Of a stretch of DNA of 64,000 nt, positions 11,411 to 23,509 are shown one piece after another (within the stretch, counting starts at the first letter, position 1; every line of letters begins with the position of its first letter). The position numbers and the translations under genes are program-made. Below the pieces are notes generated by a model, which searched no databases, had not been told where the DNA came from, and saw only the letters and a program-made list of their open reading frames with translations. Source of the DNA: Nannobrachium achirus (Eukaryota > Chordata > Actinopteri > Myctophiformes > Myctophidae); NCBI GenBank assembly GCA_963921795.1, contig OY997641.1:27717035-27781034 (forward strand). Reading direction: 5' to 3'.

Positions 11411-11546
11411 GAGACTATACAGTTAAGCTGGATTTTAACTTGACATATACTGTAATGCAAGCAGAATAAATAATCACTGACTGACCTATACTGATTGGAG
11501 AAGTGAAGTAGAGTCCCTTATCCGTTTGTAATTAATAGATTGACAT

Positions 11547-14369
11547 TTTTTTTGATTTGAAAATTTATTGGAGGATTAAACACTTGAGATGCAGCATCTC
11601 GTCTTCCAGAGTGTCCTCAGGCTCAACACACAAACAATGACATGAAACAATCACATAACAAACATAATACATTGACAAAACATATAAGGGCTCTCACATG
11701 CACCATCCAAGACCATTCTACATCTGTTGCACATCATCAAAAGATAATAATGATAAATGGGGGGAAAAAAATATATATAGGGTAATAATAATAATAATAA
11801 TAAGGGTAATAATAATAAACTGTCCAAATAAAATGAAAACATCAATTATATAAAACGAAAATCAAAAACAGGAACAGTTGCATTTAAGTGAATCAAACAA
11901 AGACATTTTGAAAACATCAAATGAGGTAACTGATCTAATTGCAATAGGTAAATTATTCCAGTCATCAGGTGCTTTAAACTTAAATGAACGTCTCCCAATT
12001 TCTGTCAGTAAATTACTAGGTACTTCAAAATAAGGTTGTTGAGTATGTCTTAAAGGATATCTCGAACTATAGGGACATAAATGCTGCTTCAAATATGAGG
12101 GGTAATTAAAATAAATGCATTTGAAAATAAAAAGTAACCAATGAAACTGTCTTCTAGCATGAGGAGATAACCAGTTGAGTGAATCATACAGAATACAGTG
12201 ATGTGTAAGGTAGGGACACCTGAGTACAAATCTACAGATACTATTGTAGGCTACATTTAATGAATGAAGATGTGTCTCTGAAGTGTTCTGATAGATAATG
12301 TCACCATAATCAATAATGGGAAGTAAAAGCTGCTGAACAATGTGTTTTCTTATTTGAAAAGTAAAGCAATTTATTGACCTATACATTAATCTGAGTCTGT
12401 TATTTACATTACTCCTAACTGAATCAATATGATATTTAAAAGAAAGTTCAGAATCTAACCAAAGACCTAAGTATTTAAATGTCTGTACTGTTTTAAGTGG
12501 GGACCCATCTGTAAAATAAATATTCAAATCAGAAGTTGTGTGGTTAAGAAAGTACCTAGTACCAAACAGCATGCTGCATGACTTCTTCTTGTTTAATACA
12601 AGACAGTTATTTAAAAGCCATTCTTGAACCAGATTAAATTCTGTTTGCAGAGTGCTTTGAATTTTAGATAGATCTGAATCAGATGTATAAATAGCTGTGT
12701 CATCAGCATATAACTGTATGGAGCAATTTGTGCATATTTTTGGAAGATCATTAATAAAAATAGAAAAAAGTAAAGGACCTAAAATAGATCCTTGCGGTAC
12801 TCCTTTCTCAACCACCAGGAAATCAGATTTGACCGAATTGAAGGAAACACACTGACGACGATTATGAAGGTAAGAATTAAACCAAAGTAATGCTTGTCGC
12901 GACAGGCCAAAATCATAAAGTTTATCCAAAAGAAGATAATGATCCACTAAATCGAAAGCCTTTGTTAAATCAAGAAAAATAGCACCTAATAATTTACTAT
13001 TGCCTAAGGAGGAGAATACATCGTTTGTGAATTTAACAAGAGTAGTAGTAGTGGAATAATTTGTACGAAAACCTGACTGAAATGGTGATAGAATATTGAG
13101 ATCATTAATATAATTGGATAATTGATTAAAAATTAGTTTCTCAAATATTTTAGCCGTTGAACAAATAATAGAAATAGGTCTGTAATTGTTAACCTCCAAA
13201 GGATCGCCACCTTTGAAAAGTGGAGTAACCTTTGCACACTTCCAAATGGATGGAAGTTGACATGTCGATATAGACAAATTGAATAAATCGGCAAGAGGGT
13301 AAATTAAAACTTGAGAAGCTAATTTAATAAACTTGGCCTCTAAGCCATCCGGACCTGACGCACATCCAACCTTTAGTTCAGAGATAACCTGTGAAATTTC
13401 TGTAGGCAATATACGTCTAAATGAGAATGAGCCATTTATAGGACTACTAACATGATTATTTAAGTAAGGAGAAACAAAAGAATAAGAATTACCAATAGAA
13501 GAAAAATAATGATTAAAGACATTGGAGATAAGAGCAGGGTCGTGGACAACTTCGTCATTTACCCGAATCTGAGAAACAGGTTTTTTGCTTGGGTTAAGAA
13601 TACTATTCAACCTATTCCAAAACTGTTTCGGATTTTGGAAATCCTGAGAAAGCCCATTTCTATGATAATTAGCCTTGGCATTTCTAGTCTGTGTCTTACA
13701 CATATTTCGTAAATGTTTATAGGCGTCCCAATCAGCTGGGTTTCTTGTAGATCTGTGTTTTTCCCAAGCCGCATCTCTGCGTTTAAATAAACCAATCAGA
13801 TCTGAAGTGATCCATGGTAGATGTCTACCTTTAACTTTTACAGTTCTCCAAGGGGCATGTTTATCTATAACTCTCACAAATTCACCTAAAAGAAAATTCC
13901 AGGCGTCCTCTACAAAAGGAATTAACTGAAACCTGTTCCAGTCCACTGCAACAACGTCTTGAATAAAATTATCAATATTTAAGTTTCTACATTGTCTCAT
14001 GTTTATATATTTTGGTGGAAGACGTGGAGTTTTTATCTTCCAAACACAGAAAACTCCAGAATGGTCACTAAAACAATCAGATAGGACCCCTGATTTCACA
14101 ATCCTCTCTGGGTGTGAAACAAATATTAAATCTAATAATGTTGATGTTGTTTCCGTGACTCTGGTCGGTTCAGTAATAAGTTGAGTTAATTTTATGCTAT
14201 CAAATAATTTTTTCTCATTTGAGGAGAAGCGAGGAAGCCAGTTCCAGTTAAAGTCGCCTAAACAAATTAATTCCAAGGGACAATTGAGAGAGTTAATAGT
14301 AGACAATATAGATTTAGTAGATTCCACAGGTGCTGATGGAGGCCTATAAAAATTACCTATGAGTGTAGA
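11547..14369 (-). mobile_element. LINE (non-LTR retrotransposon), 5'-truncated
   Basis: It is read on the minus strand. The 3' end is an AATAAA followed by a short A-rich tail (about 11547-11572), preceded by a 3' UTR with a TTA-repeat tract. The 5' side starts inside the endonuclease domain: the frame opens at a stop at 14370-14372 and at once reads the family motif FYRPPSAP. ORF1 and most of the endonuclease are therefore missing. The protein places it in the Jockey superfamily (CR1, L2, Rex1 or I-like group); the clade is unresolved. No target-site duplication was found. Confidence 0.85.
11862..14327 (-). CDS. LINE ORF2, partial endonuclease plus reverse transcriptase (821 codons)
   Basis: This frame encodes the replication enzyme of a non-LTR retrotransposon, which nicks target DNA and copies element RNA into it. 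Residues 1-100 are the C-terminal part of an APE-type endonuclease, with GDFN at 24-27 and SDH at 87-89. The reverse transcriptase follows: NYRPIS at 381-386, FLDLTKAFD at 451-459, GVPQGSILGPLLFSIFINDL at 509-528, and the catalytic LYADD at 539-543. The C-terminus has APDDWNNLP, typical of CR1/L2-like proteins. The coordinate start is a GTG with no special status: coding similarity runs upstream to 14369, so the true N-terminus is lost by truncation. The reverse transcriptase frame is open throughout, suggesting fairly recent insertion. It cannot be autonomous without the missing endonuclease half and ORF1. Confidence 0.88.
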   Translation of the reverse strand: MESTKSILSTINSLNCPLELICLGDFNWNWLPRFSSNEKKLFDSIKLTQLITEPTRVTETTSTLLDLIFVSHPERIVKSGVLSDCFSDHSGVFCVWKIKTPRLPPKYINMRQCRNLNIDNFIQDVVAVDWNRFQLIPFVEDAWNFLLGEFVRVIDKHAPWRTVKVKGRHLPWITSDLIGLFKRRDAAWEKHRSTRNPADWDAYKHLRNMCKTQTRNAKANYHRNGLSQDFQNPKQFWNRLNSILNPSKKPVSQIRVNDEVVHDPALISNVFNHYFSSIGNSYSFVSPYLNNHVSSPINGSFSFRRILPTEISQVISELKVGCASGPDGLEAKFIKLASQVLIYPLADLFNLSISTCQLPSIWKCAKVTPLFKGGDPLEVNNYRPISIICSTAKIFEKLIFNQLSNYINDLNILSPFQSGFRTNYSTTTTLVKFTNDVFSSLGNSKLLGAIFLDLTKAFDLVDHYLLLDKLYDFGLSRQALLWFNSYLHNRRQCVSFNSVKSDFLVVEKGVPQGSILGPLLFSIFINDLPKICTNCSIQLYADDTAIYTSDSDLSKIQSTLQTEFNLVQEWLLNNCLVLNKKKSCSMLFGTRYFLNHTTSDLNIYFTDGSPLKTVQTFKYLGLWLDSELSFKYHIDSVRSNVNNRLRLMYRSINCFTFQIRKHIVQQLLLPIIDYGDIIYQNTSETHLHSLNVAYNSICRFVLRCPYLTHHCILYDSLNWLSPHARRQFHWLLFIFKCIYFNYPSYLKQHLCPYSSRYPLRHTQQPYFEVPSNLLTEIGRRSFKFKAPDDWNNLPIAIRSVTSFDVFKMSLFDSLKCNCSCF

Positions 14370-14658
14370 TCAAAAGATCAAATCTCAGATTGAAACAACT
14401 ATGAACAAAAAAGAAGAATGTGTCGTGTGAGAATCATTTAAAGTAATGGATTACACTTTACTATACTTGTGTCAGGTAGCAGCAGGCCTACTCCGATCCA
14501 CCAAGAGGGCAAAGTTCTAATAATCTAACCATGAATATGAAATAAAGTTGACTATGCCAATGTTTAAGTCATACCAAAACTGTTTTAGTTAAACATGGTT
14601 TGAAAGAACAGTAATAGAAGCCAAACCACATGTGCACGCACAAACGCATGCACGCACA

Positions 14659-14693
<35 letters not shown>

Positions 14694-15320
14694 TCCATTC
14701 TCCTATACAGCCTACTGAAGTCTCTGGCCACTGTGCTACACCAAGGTCTGGGATACTAAATATCAAACAGGATGAACATGTTACCATCAAGTATCTGTAT
14801 GAGGGGCTGCCAGCCTGCCAAGACTAATTGGGAAGATGGCTGCCAGGAGAATGAGGCTGGTCGGTGCTATTGACATCGGGAGCTCTCAGCAGGGGAGGAA
14901 AAAATTGGCGAGCTGGCCAGATATGGAGGATAGAGATGACTGGACACACCACTGGAGTGCCCAGTAGGATGAACTAGAGAGAGGGGGCTCTATCTCTCCA
15001 TCCATGGGTTCCAAGTTTGATCCTGGTCATCACAACTTACACAACTGATGAAGTCAAGTAGAAGACGGCTTAAGGTAGGAACCTTAAGCCTTAATTTAAA
15101 AAGAAATATATAGAGGGTATGCATCATACTGTATGCCACTCATCTACTCAGTGGCAACACATAAAGCAGCATGATGCATTGGAGTTTGGAAGTGCTCGTT
15201 GGGAAACTCCTCCTCACTCCCACTGACTACTCATGACACCTACTGACCCTGTTTTTGCCACTCAGTAGGCATTCCAGCATAACTTCCAGGTACAGTATGA
15301 TGATGTCACCTGATGTCTCT
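14370..15320. other. non-coding stretch with TG microsatellite
   Basis: A compound CA/TG tract lies at about 14633-14690. The rest holds no recognised gene. Confidence 0.45.
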
Positions 15321-15329
15321 CTCTCTCTC

Positions 15330-15790
15330 CTCTCTGCGGCTTGTGTTGTATGCTGTGTATATGACTGCAATTCAAGCTGTTGTGCCTTTTTTGTGTACTA
15401 ATGTAATTCAAGAGTTGCTTTATTTTCAGTCTGAGTTCCCTGCTCTTGATTTGAAGTCTACAGTGTGAATCTACAGTGTGTGGTGATTCTGTTGGGATTG
15501 ATTAAAGGACACAACCGATATATCCTTAGAGGCCGGCTGGGAGCAGCAGGGCTAAAAATGAGAAAATGGCAATGCCAGCGCCACCTCCTCCGGTCTGCAG
15601 CAATCCCCGCTGAGCCCCTCTCTGATGTCTGAAGCTGCCCCGCTGTGAGCCAAAATGGCACCTCAGATATTAGAACTCGCCTCAGCACCTCACCTTCAAT
15701 GAGGTATGAAACCGCCGCCGGCACAAGTAAAGACCGGCCAAGGCCTCTGTGCCCTGACAGCGTAAACAGGCACATGAAGTGCAACCTATC
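15330..15790. other. unique-looking non-coding block
   Basis: This stretch lacks the repeat motifs seen elsewhere and is richer in GC over 15530-15770. A 108-codon frame on the minus strand has no family features. It could be a conserved non-coding element, but that needs comparison with other fish. Confidence 0.3.
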
Positions 15791-15930
15791 TGGTGAACAA
15801 GCCTCTGGTGGTTAGTGTGCTGTTATAGTATATATCATCTCTGCAATAGCATATACATGTTGTTCTACTATGTGTATTGCACGTCTATTATTATGCCTCA
15901 TTGCACATTTAATATACTAGAGCTTCGGGC

Positions 15931-16158
15931 TCACACACACACACACACACACACGTAAAAGTCTTTATCACAGTTGTGTTATCATTATGGTAGCACCAAA
16001 AACTGTTACTTTAGCCTAACGTTAGCTAACTCCTACAATTCTCACACAACGGCACAGACAGACAGACGGGGCATACACAGCAAGTGAGAAAAAACAACTG
16101 TAGCCAACTACTTAAAGCACGCACTGACACAGACAGACAGACAGACAGACAGACACAG
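15931..16158. repeat. short (CA)n and (ACAG)n tracts
   Basis: CA units at 15931-15954 and ACAG units at 16130-16156, separated by plain sequence. Confidence 0.8.
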
Positions 16159-16359
16159 AGAGAGCGCGGCAGTGAGAAGTAGTACATGACCAGCGTTTGC
16201 AATGTGGAGGCGTATGTGCTTTAATTGGCCACAGGTGTAACAGAACAGTTTTTTTAATCGTGGACTTGGCCTGATTCAGTTTGCTTCATTAAGAAATCAA
16301 GTGGTTGTCTTTCGTGTTTGTTTGTAATGCTGTTTGAAATGCTATGATTTCACGCATTC

Positions 16360-16700
16360 AATAGGGAATGAATGCCCCACCCTTTAATGCAAACCCTATT
16401 ATACCTGGTGTCATAGGACCCATTTTGACCATCTGTTTGCCTGTGTCCATTTATGCCCATATATGGAGATAGTCTGTCTGCGTTCTTTTTATGCCCTTAT
16501 CTGGAGATCTCTGTATCTGCCTGACGCGTCTAGTCGGGGGCACGGCCTACTCGGGAACGATGTAAATAGGGAATGAATGCCCCGCCCTTTAATGCAAACC
16601 CCATTATACCTGTTAGTCATAGGATCCGTTTTGACCATCTGTCTGTCTGCGTCCATTTTATGCCCATATATGGAGATCTCTACTATGTTGCAGACACAGT
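16360..16700 (+). repeat. direct duplication carrying CArG boxes
   Basis: Two units, about 16362-16480 and 16568-16685, both start AATAGGGAATGAATGCCCC and both contain the palindrome CCATATATGG (16457-16466, 16664-16673). The unit is offset by about 206 bp. A related array lies at 54180-54500. CCATATATGG fits the CC(A/T)6GG serum response factor site. Confidence 0.7.
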
Positions 16701-16923
16701 GCGGATTTCGGAAAACCCTGATATCAGACATCAGCTCCGCATACGGAGATTCCGAACCTTTCGCGCCGGTTCCGGAAAACCGCATATCGGGTCGGGTCGA
16801 GGCCGGGCACTGCGCTCCGCGCTGCGGCGGGGAATGCGCGTGCCGAATATGAAGCCGGTGGGACGAACGGTTCTCAAGATACGCGGGGCACATACTCACA
16901 GAGATTTGTCGCATTTACTGTAA
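16701..16923. other. CpG-rich non-coding block
   Basis: A CpG-rich stretch with overlapping open frames on both strands and no domain. Phrases such as GACGAACGGTTCTCAAGATA resemble old dispersed fish repeats. Confidence 0.35.
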
Positions 16924-17850
16924 GATAAGAATTTCATCACATACCATGCTGTCTATTTGCTGTTCCTCCTCCACTTGACAATCCCAACTTTCCCAAACAT
17001 ATAACTAGTGTGTTTGTGTCAGTTAAACGGCACCATTTGGTGCTGAAGCAACTTTACTGCTGTTCCTGCAGCAACTATTTTGTTGTGATTGGTTCAAGTT
17101 TACTAGTGCTGCACAAGCACAACAATCATCCACCACTTTGGTCTTTAGTTTCTACAAGGCTGTTCAAAATATTCTCCTCCTGACCGTACTTATCTTCCTA
17201 ATAGTTACAGTTTTGAGCCATGATTGATACATTTTAACTGCCCTGTTAAGTGTTTTATCATCTCGACATCACAGTTTTATTCTGTTGTGATTGTGGTCTG
17301 GAATCTGGATGCGCCACTGCCTGACACGTTTATCCAACATAACCGCACTGACTATTATGTAGCCTATTAATATGACAGCTTTAGTTTTACCCCATTTCAA
17401 TAACGATGATGATCATGGTAAAGTTATTGTCACTCATAGCAGTGTTTCGATAGTAGCTATTCTTAAATTCAGTCTTTTCCTTTATGGGGGAGATACCTCT
17501 GCGTACCACCAGAGGGGGCCTACCACAGGCTGGGGACCACTATAAGATGTACAGTATTTACAATACTTCAGGGGAGTTTTATTGTGCGATATCTGTGATC
17601 AGGTCATGAATACAAATTGAATAGTGCAGCAAACATGTCAATATGAGTTGAGTTATTGCTCATTGTTTCCAGGCAGGCTGGAGCGAGAACAGTTACTGAA
17701 GCCAATATTTATGCATCTCAATCCGAGTTATCCCTTGAACATAGACACAAACTAAATGTGCATGGACAGTACACCCATACACACACATACCGGTAAACAC
17801 TGTGTATGTTGCAGTGTTTTGAGGCTGAGGAAAGGCTCATAGCATGCACT
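16924..17850. other. non-coding stretch, nothing recognised
   Basis: No gene or repeat family recognised. Confidence 0.4.
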
Positions 17851-17856
17851 ACTCTT

Positions 17857-17979
<123 letters not shown>

Positions 17980-18943
17980 GTGTCTACTGTCAGCCTGCAT
18001 GTTCTTTTTAATGTGGCTGCTTCTGCAGTATAGCAAAGCATCAAACTGGGCCAATTAGATAATTAAATAAAATTAACGTTATATTATCAATACAATCGTA
18101 GTGTTAAGCGGGTCACACTTGCAATAACCTCACAGCCCATCAATAGGTCACGACCCACATGTTGTGAATCGCTGGGTTAGGGTCCGCATCGAGTTGCCAT
18201 CAAAGCTCATTCGAAGCAACTGGCAACCACTGGTGCGATGCATAAAGGTCACATGGCAATAATTCACAAAGAAACTGCATGGACTGAAGGCCTTTGAATC
18301 AGGAACATCACAAAAAGGACAATAGGATAAATTAGGATATGGATCAATGTAAAACAATGTTTTCTTTTCTTTTCTTCCTTTTTTTTTACTGAAGGACTGC
18401 TATCCTCACCATTTGAATGATGTACATGATTACCATTCATGGAGTACAGATTACCTCAAGGATTACCTATCGACTTATCGACTGTAGAAAATGTTGATTG
18501 TAGATCAGCTATTTTCACTAGTTTTGCAAGACACCATGCTACAAAAATGGTAAATAGATTAATTGATAAATAAGATGTACTTCTCGATTATTTGATTAAA
18601 TTTTGCACCCCTATAACAGAGAGCGATAGAAATAAAAGAAGACGTGTTTTGCAATATTCATACAGGATATGAGAGTAAAGCTTGTCAGTGCAGAGGAATC
18701 CTCTTAATGGCTCAGAGTGAAGAGGCGGAGGATAATTATCTTTTTGTTCTCACTCAGTCCTCTCTCTTCTCGCGGAATAATACAAAATGATGGAGCATGT
18801 ACGAAATAAATGCATTTCACAGTGAAGTTTTCACTCACTTCTTTACACCTGTGATGAGACAATAAAGATGATGATTCTGATTCTCAAGAGCAAAGCTTAT
18901 AAACATCTTCATCTCTCTTTCTCCCATGAATGATTCTCTCTCA
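17980..18943. other. non-coding stretch
   Basis: Contains a hairpin-core half at 18496 and T-rich tracts; no gene recognised. Confidence 0.4.
18496..18519. repeat. hairpin core, half copy
   Basis: GATTGTAGATCAGCTATTTT followed by CACTAG, like the outer arm of the family-D copies. Confidence 0.6.
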
Positions 18944-18967
18944 CCCCCCCCCCCCCCCCCCCCCCCC
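18944..18967. repeat. poly-C tract
   Basis: About 24 consecutive cytosines; the length may be unreliable in an assembly. Confidence 0.9.
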
Positions 18968-20340
18968 ACAACACACACACGTGCGTGCGTCTATATTGAT
19001 TGTTCCAAAAATAGTCGTATGCTAATTGTTTTCTAATCTAAGGGGTCATTTTAACGCTTGTCGTCATGGTGACAGATTGTCCTGTCATTCCACTACAGAC
19101 CAAACCACAACCAAAACAAAGTATTTCCAGGTAGATTCAGTGTCCTTATTTCTGGAAGAACATAGGATACAGGATATTGTTATTGACTATCTTTTTATAG
19201 TTATCCACAGGTTGTCAAACTGGACATGGTGTTCTGGACATTTTCCATCCGTAGACATTCTGATCTGGTCTATTAGGTTGACTATGGTTGTATGCTAAAT
19301 GTAAAATTAGCGTATTTTTGGTGGGAAGTTCTGAGTGTCTTCACTCACGCGAGTAGTAGCCAGGATGAAAATATTGAAAATAACCAAAACAATTGAGCTT
19401 GAACAAAAACAAATTTCACCCTCCGTTTTACACCTCTAAACCTGTTATGTGACAATAAAGTTGATTCTATGTTTAAAATACCAAATAACAGACTCAAAAG
19501 CTAAATGACAGGAGCATTTATCAATCTCAAACTATGATGGATGGGAGCAATTATGCTGTGGAGGCTTTCAAATGGTCACTGAAAGTGCAAGATTGAGTAA
19601 GGAATGCAGCATAACATTGAGATTGAGAGTGCTTGAATTGTGTTGAAGTGTTGATGGACTATGTAATTCAAGACATCTGGATGGGCTCTGAAGGTGTCAC
19701 AGTAGTGATGGATTGTTAAGGCTATTTTACCGTTCAGCAAAGAGTGCCGGGTTATTGTAGAGATTCTTTCTGATGCATCGTACACAGCAAGATCTGTGTT
19801 ATAATGTACCGCGTATTAGGCCAATTCTATTTGGCCGATCTTCAAGCTCACAAAGAGTTGCATCGTGACGCATTGTTGGCTAAAGTATAGGTGTTAAAGG
19901 GTTATCCTAGTAATAGTAACTGTGCGGGGTAATGGGAACTGTACACTGCAGTAAGAATTCTCAAGGGGATGATTGAATCATTTTGAATGGACCTTTACTT
20001 CAAGAATTGGAGGTGAGAACAGAAAAGTGCAAATAAGTACTACACAACAGTGATACAGGTCCCGTTGAGTATGATTTAATAATCTGTAATAGAAGTGATG
20101 AGTTCTCATTGTGAGAACTCACTCACCGATAAATAACAACGTAAGTATACAACATTCGTCGGTTCCATTGATCCAAGCCAGAACACAATCAATTGATTGA
20201 TCAATAAATCGAGCTCCAAAAATGCACACAGCCCTCTGTGGTCTGCAAGATTGCCAAGAATGGTCCTGATCCAGGAAAAAACACTGGCACGAAGCATCCA
20301 AGTGTAGAGCTACAGAGTGAAGAAGTCATCACATGCCTGC
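18968..20340. other. non-coding stretch
   Basis: No gene; one hairpin-core half at 19834. Confidence 0.4.
19834..19853. repeat. hairpin core, half copy
   Basis: GCCGATCTTCAAGCTCACAA, left arm only. Confidence 0.6.
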
Positions 20341-20343
20341 TTC

Positions 20344-20602
20344 CATCGCAAAACATTGCTTCGTTGTGGTCGGATGGAAACCTTGTACAGTATGTCCAAA
20401 ACTGTCTGTTTTGTGTTTCATCAAAAGTATCATCATTTTAAAAATGATTTAGAATAGTGAAAATAGCTGATCTACGTAGATCTGCTATTTTCACTAGTTT
20501 CGTGCGACAGTCTTGTGCGACAAAGCAGGGCTTTACTTTACGAAGAAACGTACACATTTGAAACTTGGAGATACAAGGTTTCTGCCCGACAGTGACACTT
20601 TG
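20344..20602 (+). mobile_element. palindromic short element, family D, with hairpin
   Basis: The left end contains GATGGAAACCTTGTACAGTA and the right end GATACAAGGTTTCTGCCCGA, which are inverted with respect to each other. The interior has the family phrases TTTTAAAAATGATTTAGAAT, TTTCGTGCGACAGTCTTGTG and GGGCTTTACTTTACGAA. A compact hairpin core lies at 20455-20496. Other copies are at 20800, 37509, 59159, 60201 and 63310. Confidence 0.65.
20455..20496. repeat. hairpin core, loopless short form
   Basis: A 42-bp palindrome, TAGTGAAAATAGCTGATCTA on the left and its near-exact complement on the right. It lacks the usual CTCACAAC inner part, so the centre has been deleted. Confidence 0.9.
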
Positions 20603-20799
20603 CAACAAAGAAAAGTCAATGGCAGCTTAGAGAAGCCTGCCCTGGCCATTTACGCCCATCCTCTGCCATTCAACTGCTGCTTATGGGCTTCTGATGGAGG
20701 CAGAAAATCACTCAGGCCTCCATCTGTTATGAGTCGAGTGCTTCACAAGCCAGGCAATCAGGCAACAGCGGCGTTCTCCGCTCCTTGGCCAATCACCGG

Positions 20800-20999
20800 A
20801 TATCGTCGCTGTAGGATGGAAACCTTGTATGTCCAAAAACGTTACTGTTACAGTAACGTAACCTGTGATCCAATCGATCCAATTATTATTTAGTCACAAG
20901 CTCTTGTTAATATTCTTCATTGGTTAAATATGTATAAAACCCACAGACAGACTTAACTACTTTTAGATACAAGGTTTCTGCCGGACGGCATCGATATGT
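20800..20999 (+). repeat. family D copy without hairpin core
   Basis: Left end ATATCGTCGCTGTAGGATGG then AAACCTTGTATGTCC; right end GATACAAGGTTTCTGCCGGA then a CGATATG. The interior differs from the other copies and lacks the hairpin; it holds a small palindrome, GTTACTGTTACAGTAAC. Confidence 0.5.
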
Positions 21000-21587
21000 T
21001 TTAAGCAGACCCCTAGTCACCTGCTTCCGTTACCACCCACATTACCATGGCAACCGATGGACATTCGCTGCACTACAGATTGCACGTGCACTGTACAAAC
21101 CTGAATTTTTTCTACACCATTTGAGTTGTGTGTAAAGAGTGGCTTGTTATTCATTCAGGCAATTAAGTCAGAACCTGGGAGAACCTACACCAAAATATTC
21201 TCTGATTTTCATTTCAAGGACCATTTGATAGACCGTGGAGCTATTTATCTATGGGATAATCTACACCGTAAAGTCCTGTGTTCATTGAGTGTGTACAAAT
21301 GGACCTGTAAGGGTCCATTTGTTCAGAGTTACAAACTTGTCTTACTGAGAGTGTTCAAATAGAAACATACACTACAAATCCTTTGAGTAATGGATGTATA
21401 AGGGTCCATTTGGTTCCTAACTACTGTATCAATCATTTAGCTGGGGATAAATATTGAGAACCAGCGAAATTCTCTGCCAAATCTTTCTTAAAACCACCCC
21501 CAACCAATAGTCACTGTGTGTGTCTGCACTGACCTTCACCCCCCACTTCCTCGGTCAAGCAGCCTGCTAATGCCTGCTATGTTCAAC
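21000..21587. other. non-coding stretch with family G pieces
   Basis: AATGGACCTGTAAGGGTCCATTTG-like phrases at 21298-21420 recur at 30835, 31690, 49870 and 52090. No gene recognised. Confidence 0.4.
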
Positions 21588-21720
21588 CTCCGGGGAATGA
21601 GACTCAGTCACATCATTGATAACCTTGATGAAAGCCATGTATGATGAGAGCCTTACCCTTTACAACAGAGGGCAGACCTCAGACCTCAGACCAGCCTTCA
21701 TCTCCATGGATTGAGTGAAC
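21588..21720 (-). repeat. inverted copy of the 10005-10170 repeat
   Basis: CCTCCGGGGAATGAGACTCA and the following CCTTGATGAAAGCCATGTAT match the reverse complement of 10166 down to about 10015, with small indels. Confidence 0.65.
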
Positions 21721-22080
21721 CTGCAGTTTTACTTGTAATTAAATTCAATCTGTTTGGAGCTGTAATTCCATATTTTGAACCCCAGAAAGGAAGCAGACAG
21801 TGACACTGTACATCTAGCAGACGCTGAGGCTTAGAAGATAATGAGGAGAAAACAATTTAAAGCTGACAAAAAAAACACTATTTTTAAGATGTGGAAATCT
21901 GCTCAGTTTCCCACAATTGCCTTCCCCTTCACCTAAAACAACTCATATATTGATATTGACTCACTCCTCCACAAACTCAATGGGTTCTTATTATCGTTTT
22001 CGTTCACGTTATGCAATAGCCTATAGCCCTATAAAAGCCATGGGTCACACTAATTAATTCACCCGATGAAGACCAAGCTT
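21721..22080. other. non-coding stretch
   Basis: No gene or repeat recognised. Confidence 0.4.
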
Positions 22081-22082
22081 AT

Positions 22083-22168
<86 letters not shown>
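22083..22168. repeat. (TG)n microsatellite
   Basis: About 42 uninterrupted TG units. Confidence 0.97.
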
Positions 22169-22169
<1 letters not shown>

Positions 22170-22268
22170 TGTTCCTGCACCTTTTTTTGAACAGGTGAGC
22201 TAAAGCTCAAACATTGCATTTCACCAAGAAATCTTGCAGTGGAGAATGGTAAACTTGTAGGTGATATG

Positions 22269-22560
22269 TTAAATGGTAAATGGTGTATTTATAGGCCTAT
22301 AGCGCCTTTATCCAAGGTGCTTTACAGAGATTGTGCATTAAATTCACCCATTTCACACACACATCCATACACTGATGGGGAGGAAACCATGCAAAGCAAC
22401 AACCTGCTCACCGGGAGCAACTAGGGATTCAGAGTCTTGCTCAACGACTCCTCGACACTAACTCTATGGGAGCCAGAGATTGAACTGGGAACCCTTCGGG
22501 AACCCTTCGTGTTCTAAGACGGCAAGTCGGCAACTCCACCCCTGAGCCACTGCCGCCACT
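22269..22560 (+). repeat. fish SINE tail module, fullest copy
   Basis: Starts TAAATGGTAAATGGTGTATT, continues GCGCC-TTTATCCAAGGTGC-type sequence, ACACACACATCCATACACTG and CTCACCGGGAGCAACTAGGG, and ends CCACCCCTGAGCCACTGCC. It aligns along its length with 3547-3783. An antisense tRNA-like B-box, AGATTGAACTGGGAACCC, is near the 3' side. Confidence 0.65.
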
Positions 22561-23380
22561 ACATGTTATGTGTACAGTGCAGCACCACAGTGCAATTAAA
22601 TAATAAGACTATATGACAAAACAGCAGACAAGGCAGTAAACCTGATGTTTGCTATCGCGTCCCAGTGTTTGGTTGGTTATACAGTAAACACACTAGCAGG
22701 CCATTTTGCTATTTGTATTGTACGATATTGCAGGGGTTCTCAAACTTTTCAGGCCTACACATGAGTCACCATTTCATTCTCAGACACATAGAAATCCATG
22801 CAATCACGTGATCGCAAGATCTCATCCGCCGCTCACTTCCTGTTTATTGCAGTTGGGATAAAGCCTGAATCTCTAGCCTCCATTTTTTTCCTCAGCATTT
22901 TTTTGCCAGACATGCTATATTCAACTAGAGAGCGGATGGTCGTATTTCTTTCTCGCGGAAGCACAGAGAAAACCTCTGAGTTTAGCAACGATCGGGGGAT
23001 GGATCGTACTGGAGATAAATATTCTGTGACCAGCTAAGGAAAAATCGCTGGCAGGCTGGGATTTTAAATGTATTTAAAGTCACTGTGTTGTGAGGACTAT
23101 TGAATAGGTAATGAAACTACCTGTTCAATACCAAATAAGTTATTTTCTGCTGCCCATGGGAGATCATTAACTGGCACATGATAGAGGCTATCGGCAAGGG
23201 AGCGGAGCACAACTAAAGCATGTCGAACTAATTTAAGAAATCAATATTCCATCTTCTGAGATCTCTAACACATGAAACACCCATAGCCTTGAGCCATTAG
23301 AACAGTGAACAAGTTAGTGCAAAAAAAACCATTAAAACTTGGAATAGTTACTGTATGGCCCACTTAAAAGTGCAAAGCCT
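22561..23380. other. non-coding stretch with one hAT-like end
   Basis: A hAT-like end, CAGGGGTTCTCAAACTTTTC, starts at 22731, without a visible partner. No gene recognised. If rab26 continues leftwards this is intron. Confidence 0.4.
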
Positions 23381-23382
23381 GC

Positions 23383-23401
23383 AAATGTGTGTGTGTGTGT
23401 G

Positions 23402-23489
<88 letters not shown>

Positions 23490-23492
23490 TGT
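23383..23492. repeat. (TG)n(CGTG)n microsatellite next to rab26 exon 2
   Basis: TG units pass into about eight CGTG units, ending only about 18 bp from the exon 2 donor at 23508-23509. On the transcribed strand it is a CA tract just inside intron 2, where CA-rich RNA can bind hnRNP L. Confidence 0.95.
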
Positions 23493-23509
23493 CACCTTTT
23501 TAAACTCAC

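Noticed and set aside
16489-16923. Frames of 141 and 116 codons on opposite strands
   Set aside because: Mutually overlapping frames in CpG-rich repeat DNA, partly the CArG-box repeat.
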